The notes beneath the pieces are model-generated. The model saw only the letters and a program-made list of their open reading frames with translations, ran no database searches and was not told the origin of the DNA. Shown in pieces: positions 62,880 to 64,000 of a stretch of 64,000 bases of DNA; the first letter of the stretch is position 1, and each line of letters opens with the position of its first letter. Position numbers and translations under genes: made by a program. Source of the stretch: Symsagittifera roscoffensis (lineage: Eukaryota; Xenacoelomorpha; Acoela; Convolutidae); contig NW_026971415.1 of assembly GCF_963678635.1 (NCBI RefSeq), positions 44,810 through 108,809 of the forward strand, in the 5' to 3' direction.

Positions 62880-64000
62880 TAGAGCTGCTTGAAAAAATCC
62901 CCGTTGACAGATCTATTAGATCTTTTCGACTTATTTTTAAATCTAATATTAGCTTTGTCTACTTCATTTTTATTTTTACCAGTTGTATTTGTATGTTTAC
63001 AGGCCGGTTTAATTGTTGATTTTTAACTTATTGTGATAATTGTTCCGACTTTCGATACGAAAGTAACGGAATATTTGTGCTCGGGGTGGATTTTTTTTTC
63101 TTCAGACAAACTTCGACTTTTTAACTAGCCACTTTTGACGGAATTTTTTATATCATAAGAAAGCTATTGTTGTCCTGAGCCTAAATTTGAAAAGATATTT
63201 TACCTGTGATCACTTTTCGTAAAGTTATGAGGGTTTAAAGATTGTCATTTTGACCAATTTGGGACAATTAACGCGCGATATATTTCGCGCTATTAACGCG
63301 TAAGCGGAGATTTAATCCGTCTTAGAAATTGATCAAAATTGGTTAAAAGAAGCTTATTTGCCATAATTGATTTGTTACAAAGAGCGAAATCTACTGTTTT
63401 GTACTTTATATGGCGTGTGGGTGGATGATTTTCATTTAAAAAAATTCAAATTTTAGAAAAAAAAATTGTTCATTTTTTTTATTTCATTTTTTTAATGTTT
63501 TTTTTGTTATTACTGCTCCATAAACGTTAAAAGGCAGTCGGAACTTTCAGGGCTTCGCCCTGATACGAGCTGTCTTGTTCATTTTTTTAGCAGCATGTAT
63601 GTTTAACCTAGCAATTAATTCGAATTTACTTGTTTGTGAAAAAAGAATCCATGCAGTTTTATTTCATTCTTTTTAGTTCATCACAATTACCGTTGTTGTC
63701 AATCCTTTGTATTTTTTCACCACATTAAATTATGACTCTTTGAAAAACTGGTTGCAAATTAAATTTTAAAGAGAAAATGGTGGAGTGGGGTGGTTAACCG
63801 TTCAAAATGCTGTTTTCGAATAATTTGTCTGCTTATTCTCTTTTCTTTGAAATTTATTTTTTTCTTTAGTTCATGCGCGCAACAGAATATCTCAAAAATG
63901 TGACAACGACACAATCTGCACAATCGGCTCACCACGGGGGTCAACGTGTTCGTATGACAGGGGTGCCCCCCTAATGCTCCTCAACTCAACCGGACAAGCC
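62880..64000. other. Region without recognised gene; short palindromes
   Basis: AT-rich. A palindromic patch GCGCGATATATTTCGCGC is near 63273, and a perfect hairpin TCAGGGCTTCGCCCTGA is near 63547. The last 100 bp are richer in G and C. No coding signal recognised. Confidence 0.4.

Noticed and set aside
63547-63563. Hairpin TCAGGGCTTCGCCCTGA as a bacterial-type terminator
   Set aside because: No gene ends there, the context is animal DNA, and such short hairpins occur by chance or in transposon ends.
1-64000. tRNA or rRNA genes
   Set aside because: No cloverleaf with A and B boxes and no rRNA core sequence was recognised by eye; a covariance-model scan would settle it.

Overview
The window is animal nuclear DNA: AT-rich, gene-poor and packed with decayed transposable elements. 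It holds LTR retrotransposons of the Ty3/gypsy type, two kinds of non-LTR retrotransposon, a Polinton/Maverick remnant, many short terminal-inverted-repeat (TIR) elements, minisatellites, and a secreted chymotrypsin-fold (S1) gene split by introns. A 50-bp intron and pyrimidine-rich acceptors ending in TTTCAG or TTGCAG suggest a compact invertebrate genome. I cannot name the species. No bacterial operon, CRISPR array, rRNA or tRNA is visible. Layout. (1) 0.7-13 kb is a tandemly duplicated segment of about 2.94 kb. Each copy carries a two-finger zinc-finger mini-gene on the minus strand, an array of CCAAT boxes spaced about 54 bp apart, and a divergent unrecognised ORF on the plus strand. Copy 1 alone also has an intact 164-codon ORF. 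Copy 2 is interrupted by a gypsy element (G1, 5183-12042) whose empty target site survives in copy 1. An inverted fourth copy of the finger and CCAAT module lies at 17.4-18.1 kb. (2) 14-17.2 kb has small unrecognised gene-like ORFs, including a minus-strand gene with a 50-bp intron. (3) 18.8-22 kb is a decayed non-LTR element with a C-terminal CCHC motif and restriction-like endonuclease. (4) 25.5-27 kb holds Polinton remnants: a minor-capsid-like protein and an adenovirus-type cysteine protease. (5) 30.0-37.4 kb is a second gypsy element (G2, minus strand) with a 5-bp target duplication and a rearranged 3' LTR. (6) 37.8-52.8 kb is a cluster of short elements with GGCTCTTTT termini and 8-bp target duplications. 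They surround and invade an S1 gene whose His, Asp and Ser positions all appear substituted. Its second intron contains 38 tandem copies of an exactly 200-bp unit (41121-48720), made from the end of one of these elements plus adjacent intron. (7) 58.7-61.1 kb is a third, internally deleted gypsy element (G3, minus strand). 61.6-62.7 kb is a CR1/Jockey-like LINE fragment. Almost every transposon ORF is broken by stops and frameshifts. The best candidates for expressed genes are the S1 homologue, the 164-codon ORF, the intact finger copy at 12564-12746, the two-exon gene near 15 kb and perhaps the 133-codon ORF at 14226. The most unusual structure is the 200-bp satellite. It appears to have started from a chance 9-bp match between the transposon end and the sequence just before exon 3 of the S1 gene, and it places dozens of splice-acceptor-like sequences directly upstream of that exon.
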